The notes below the pieces were generated by a model. That model was not told the origin of the DNA, ran no database searches, and was given only the letters and a program-made list of their open reading frames with translations. The position numbers were made by a program, and so were the translations under genes. From Crotophaga sulcirostris (taxonomy: Eukaryota; Chordata; Aves; Cuculiformes; Crotophagidae), in NCBI GenBank assembly GCA_013397455.1, contig VYZB01000030.1:331924-395923 (forward strand): a stretch of 64,000 nt of DNA. The letters run 5' to 3'. Below, piece after piece: positions 60,301 to 64,000 of this stretch. Numbering within the stretch: position 1 is the stretch's first letter; every line of letters starts with the position of its first letter.

Positions 60301-63300
60301 CCTGAAGCAAAATGGTCAGGAGTCTGAGTTTTGTTTTGCTTTATAAAGGGACTAATGCACTTTGTAAGGAGATTCAGTGAATAGTGGTAGGAATGTCAAA
60401 AGTACTCTATAATGTGGAGCAATGAGAAAATGAAAAAGTCATGTTAAGCTGTCATCTTGTCCTATCTCACATTCCTCCTAAGTACTGATATGCAGCATTA
60501 CCAGCATCTGCTATTTATTTTGCCCAGTAATAGACTATGCAATAATGTACAACAGCAAGATAGGTATTTCTGACTTCTCACAATGTTAAGATACAAGTTA
60601 AAGCCTGCTTCAGGAAGATACCTGAATCAAACTCTTTGGCTTCAAAGGAACTGCCCTAGGAACACAGGAGAAGGTGCTAAAACAAGAGTTGATCCCCAAA
60701 GACGCAGAAGGCTTCTGTCCTCGTCTGCCTCAATATCAAACTGGTCCAAACATCAAATCTCTCAGCCAAAAGTCAGTACCACTTCCAGGTCACCAGCAGG
60801 GCAACCTTCTTCATGCATTTGCTCTGCATGTTGGGTGTCGCAAGTCTAATGTTCAACTTAAAGCACAGTTTTTGAAGATAAGCGATCCAGCAAGCATCTC
60901 AGCTGGGCACCCAAGTATCCAACTAGCACTACAGACCCATGTTTCAGATCCACACAGGCATCCTGCTGCCAGGACTGAACAGTTTACCTGGAGCACACCT
61001 TCCTGAGCTCGAGTCACCAGTGCAAGCACACCCAGAGCCTAAGTCCAAGCCCTGACCTTATCAAGAAGCAGACTGAAATGTGTTTGAGAATCACTCGCTT
61101 CAGAGAGCTGGGGAAAAGCAAACAAAGGATAGGAGGTTACACTGAGAAATGTCAATGCTTCCCCAGCGTTCCCAGTTGCAGGATGGGGCGGAATTACAGT
61201 CCCTGTAGCCCCTGTCCGCTCACTTCTTCCCGAAGTCCCCCTATTGAATAAGCCCTGTTGCCAGTCCCAAGAACTAGTATCAACAAGAGAATTTATGCTC
61301 CAACGTGTGTATGGGGAATGTGGAGGAGGGCAGAGCACATACCCACGTGGCCACAGCCCTAGGGATGCTGCTGTGGACATGGGACAGTATCCTGCTGGGA
61401 TGTCATCCCCAGCCCCCTGCCTGCTGGAGGAGCGAGCTCTTTCTAAAAGCACAAAGGGAACTGGCTTTGCTGAGCACAAAGATAATCTCAAAACCCTGCT
61501 TGTCCCACATTTCCCGCTGCGTGGAAGGCTGATGTTGAAGGGATTACTGGAATATTGTAATTCCTGTGCTCTGCGACCTGCCCTTAAAGAAACACCAACC
61601 CAGCACAGCCTGTGGGAATCAGAGGTGCAGTGGTACAGACTGGAGATGCTGTATCCTCCTGCATGCAATGTACTGGTCCTCAAGGGCTTGGGATAAAAGC
61701 TTCTGCATTTCTACCCGGTGGGGCACAGCCTGTCGCTTCAGTGGGGTTTCTCTGATTTCTGTGAGCTGATGTAACCTCCAAAATGCCCAGTAAGGGTAGG
61801 GGGAGGTTGCTTCCTAGCCAGATGGCTTCTTCCTGCAGCAAAACCTGCCGGACTCATCCAGCACTGCCCATCCTCCCCAGTAGACAACAGCGTGCCCATG
61901 AGCCACCTGACTGGGTGCAGGGATGCCCACATTCCTGCAGAGCCCAACAGCAGTCCTCAGCCCCTGGTCCCTCCTTGCCAGCTTTCCTGGAGACAGTTAT
62001 CCTCATTTACCATGGACAGACTAATTTTTCCTGCTGCTCAACTCCTTGTCTACACAAGGAGTTGTCCATCACCACCTCCTGCTCCATTATTGCTCCTGCT
62101 TATTTGCACCATTGCAGCTGACTGTAGGAAACTCAGATAGGTGATGTTGGACCAACGGCATGTTTTGATTTGTTCTGCTTCCTCAGTGCAACCACTGAAG
62201 CGAAGGGAATGTTAAAACAATCCTGACAGATGTTTCCAAGTGCCTGCAGCTGTCGACTAATGAGGAGCAACTTTGGGATAATTCACTTTAATGTTTAGTC
62301 TTTGCTCTGATGGGGATCAAAGTGGTTCCAGCCCTGTGTTGGTATGAGATGAGGTGGGGAGGGGGAACAGGTCGTAGGGGTTCTGCCATCTGTACAGTAG
62401 CACACATTATTTATTAGTTTTGCCTTCAGGAGCTCAAAAAGAGTAGACCCCTCTGATGGGGACATCTATTTAGGGTTGCTCAAGAGATGCCAGAGATTGG
62501 GAAGGATGCCCTGGCACTTCTGAGTTTAGTGAGAGACAGAAATCCCTGCTCAGTCATGACCTTCCTGAGGACCGTTTGCTGCATCTCATCATTTTTCCAC
62601 CTTTTTAATAAAGGTCAGTCAGTCCCTCCTTGTGAATTGTTGCAAGATGCACAAACATTACTCGGTGTTTTAGTAATCAGGGACACAAAATGTTTTAGAA
62701 CACATATCTGAACTTTGGTTCTGAGCTCTTCTCATTGATTCCCCCATAACAGCTCATTGCCTGCATTTGCACGTGCAATACAGCACCTGGAAAAACAATC
62801 AACAGTGCTGTCCTGAAACGTCCTATTTCTCACTGTCGGACCTGCAGCTGTTTTTGGCCAGTGAAACAGTTGAAGCAAGTAGCAAGCTTGCAAAGCAGAA
62901 GTGTTAGATGGAATCAGACTTCTCTCATTTCTGTGGGACCACTTGTGATGGGAAACCCATAGAGGGGTTCAGTATTTGACTGCCTCGCCTTTAGCCAGTG
63001 AAATAAATTATTACCTAGTTTGAAATCAGGCGGCCTTCAACACCTCCTATCAGTTTCTTGCCCTCTTCTCCTTTCAAACCTTTCCATCACTTTACCAAAT
63101 AACTTTTTGTAGCCAGTAAAATCAGCTCCTGCTTCATGGAGATTTTTAATTCAAGCTACACAGCACTGTATGGAAAAGCTGCAGAACGATTTATTTACCC
63201 CTGTGTTTATCAAGACTTAAAGGCTATATCTAAAGCTTGGGGAGGGGGGATTCATTTGCTTATCAAGAGGCAGTAAAAAAATGCACCCATGCAACAAATA

Positions 63301-64000
63301 TACCAGACTTCTAGAGTGATTCTTCCAGGGCTGGACAGAGAGCTCATGGCAGTGGCCTTCCCCTTGCCTGCTATAAAAGCCTATTTCAACTTCTTCACAG
63401 AGCAGTTCTTTGTTCTGGTCTTTATGTATCATTCAGATGTCTGGTAGGACTTGAAGGTATGTTACAGAGAGGTTTCTCCTTAGACTACCAGCATCACTTT
63501 AAATATTGACTTCCATCAGAATTCAGGTTTTCTCCAGGCAAATGTCTGCTGACTTTGAGATTAAATCTGATTCCTACAAGCAGGTATTTTGCCTGGTGAA
63601 TTACCCTACATTTTCAATTATCACCAAGCCTTAAGTTTGTTTTATCAGCACATCCTTGTCCCCAGTACTATCAAGGCTACATTTGAAAGGATCAATGTTA
63701 TACCAACAACCGAGAGTCCCCAGGGATCCTGATGCACACATATAATATTTGCAGAGCAGCACAAAAAATGATTGGACTTTTCCATTAGAAGCACAAGATC
63801 AGCATCCAGCCCTGAATTTCCCATAATGACTAGGTGCATTTCTGACAGCAAAACCCCACACCCATAAGGTGGCTTGCACTCTTGTTCTGATAAGCACAGA
63901 AATAATGAAAACACAAGCAAAAAAACCCCAACCCCAAACCAACCAAAATCTCAGCCCAGAGTCCTTTCTGTATTGGCCTTTAGGTCACTGCTTCGCACCC

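Larger units (their letters stand above)
54195..64000 (-). other. 3' part of a long SLCO3A1 intron; upstream exons not in window
   Basis: At least 9.8 kb upstream (in transcript sense) of the first visible exon, with acceptor ccttgtag at its end. It carries the CR1 3' end at 56.1-56.6 kb and a simple repeat. The longest frame in the window (214 codons, 61039-61683, minus) does not match the missing OATP N-terminus and has no membrane segments in the expected pattern. Confidence 0.75.

Noticed and set aside
61039..61683. Longest open frame in the window (214 codons, minus strand)
   Set aside because: Composition looks random, with no recognised domain, no hydrophobic pattern matching the missing OATP N-terminus, and an opposite-strand frame of 150 codons over the same stretch. 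Treated as chance.
63920..63950. AACCCCAACCCC-like stretch as interstitial telomeric repeat
   Set aside because: Does not follow the TTAGGG/CCCTAA register and is too short.
1..64000. CRISPR arrays, operons, phage or other prokaryotic systems
   Set aside because: Spliced vertebrate gene and CR1 repeats show this is an animal nuclear genome; no direct-repeat arrays or gene clusters were seen.

Overview
This is vertebrate nuclear DNA, most likely from a bird. The coding signal is broken into short exons by large AT-rich introns with canonical GT-AG splice sites. The recognisable interspersed repeats are all CR1 LINE fragments of the avian type. The 3' tail of the best copy (56.1-56.6 kb) resembles galliform CR1, so a chicken-like bird is plausible, but the species cannot be fixed from the sequence alone.

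One gene is clearly supported. It lies on the minus strand from about 54.2 kb down to 27.6 kb and carries the last eight coding exons of the solute carrier organic anion transporter SLCO3A1 (OATP3A1/OATP-D). The exons join in frame into 495 residues ending at a TAG. They contain the OATP signature before TM6, the ten-cysteine Kazal-like extracellular loop, the last eight membrane segments and a C-terminal PDZ-type tail. The first roughly 215 residues and the promoter are not in this window. They should lie beyond the right edge, across an intron of at least 9.8 kb.

Layout: 1-24.1 kb is downstream intergenic DNA with two CR1 pieces, possibly one DNA-transposon relic, and no recognised gene. 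About 24.15-27.62 kb is the probable 3' UTR, with several candidate poly(A) signals, a CA microsatellite and A/T tracts. 27.62-54.19 kb holds eight coding exons separated by introns of 0.9 to 8.2 kb. 54.2-64 kb is intron, with one good CR1 3' end and some CTCF-like motifs.

I searched both strands for an unusual or undescribed system and found none. The open reading frames outside the transporter exons resemble no protein I recognise and look like chance. The second-look items are modest: regulatory-like motifs, a sequon built across a splice junction, an internal CR1 fragment missing its 3' end, and small tandem repeats.
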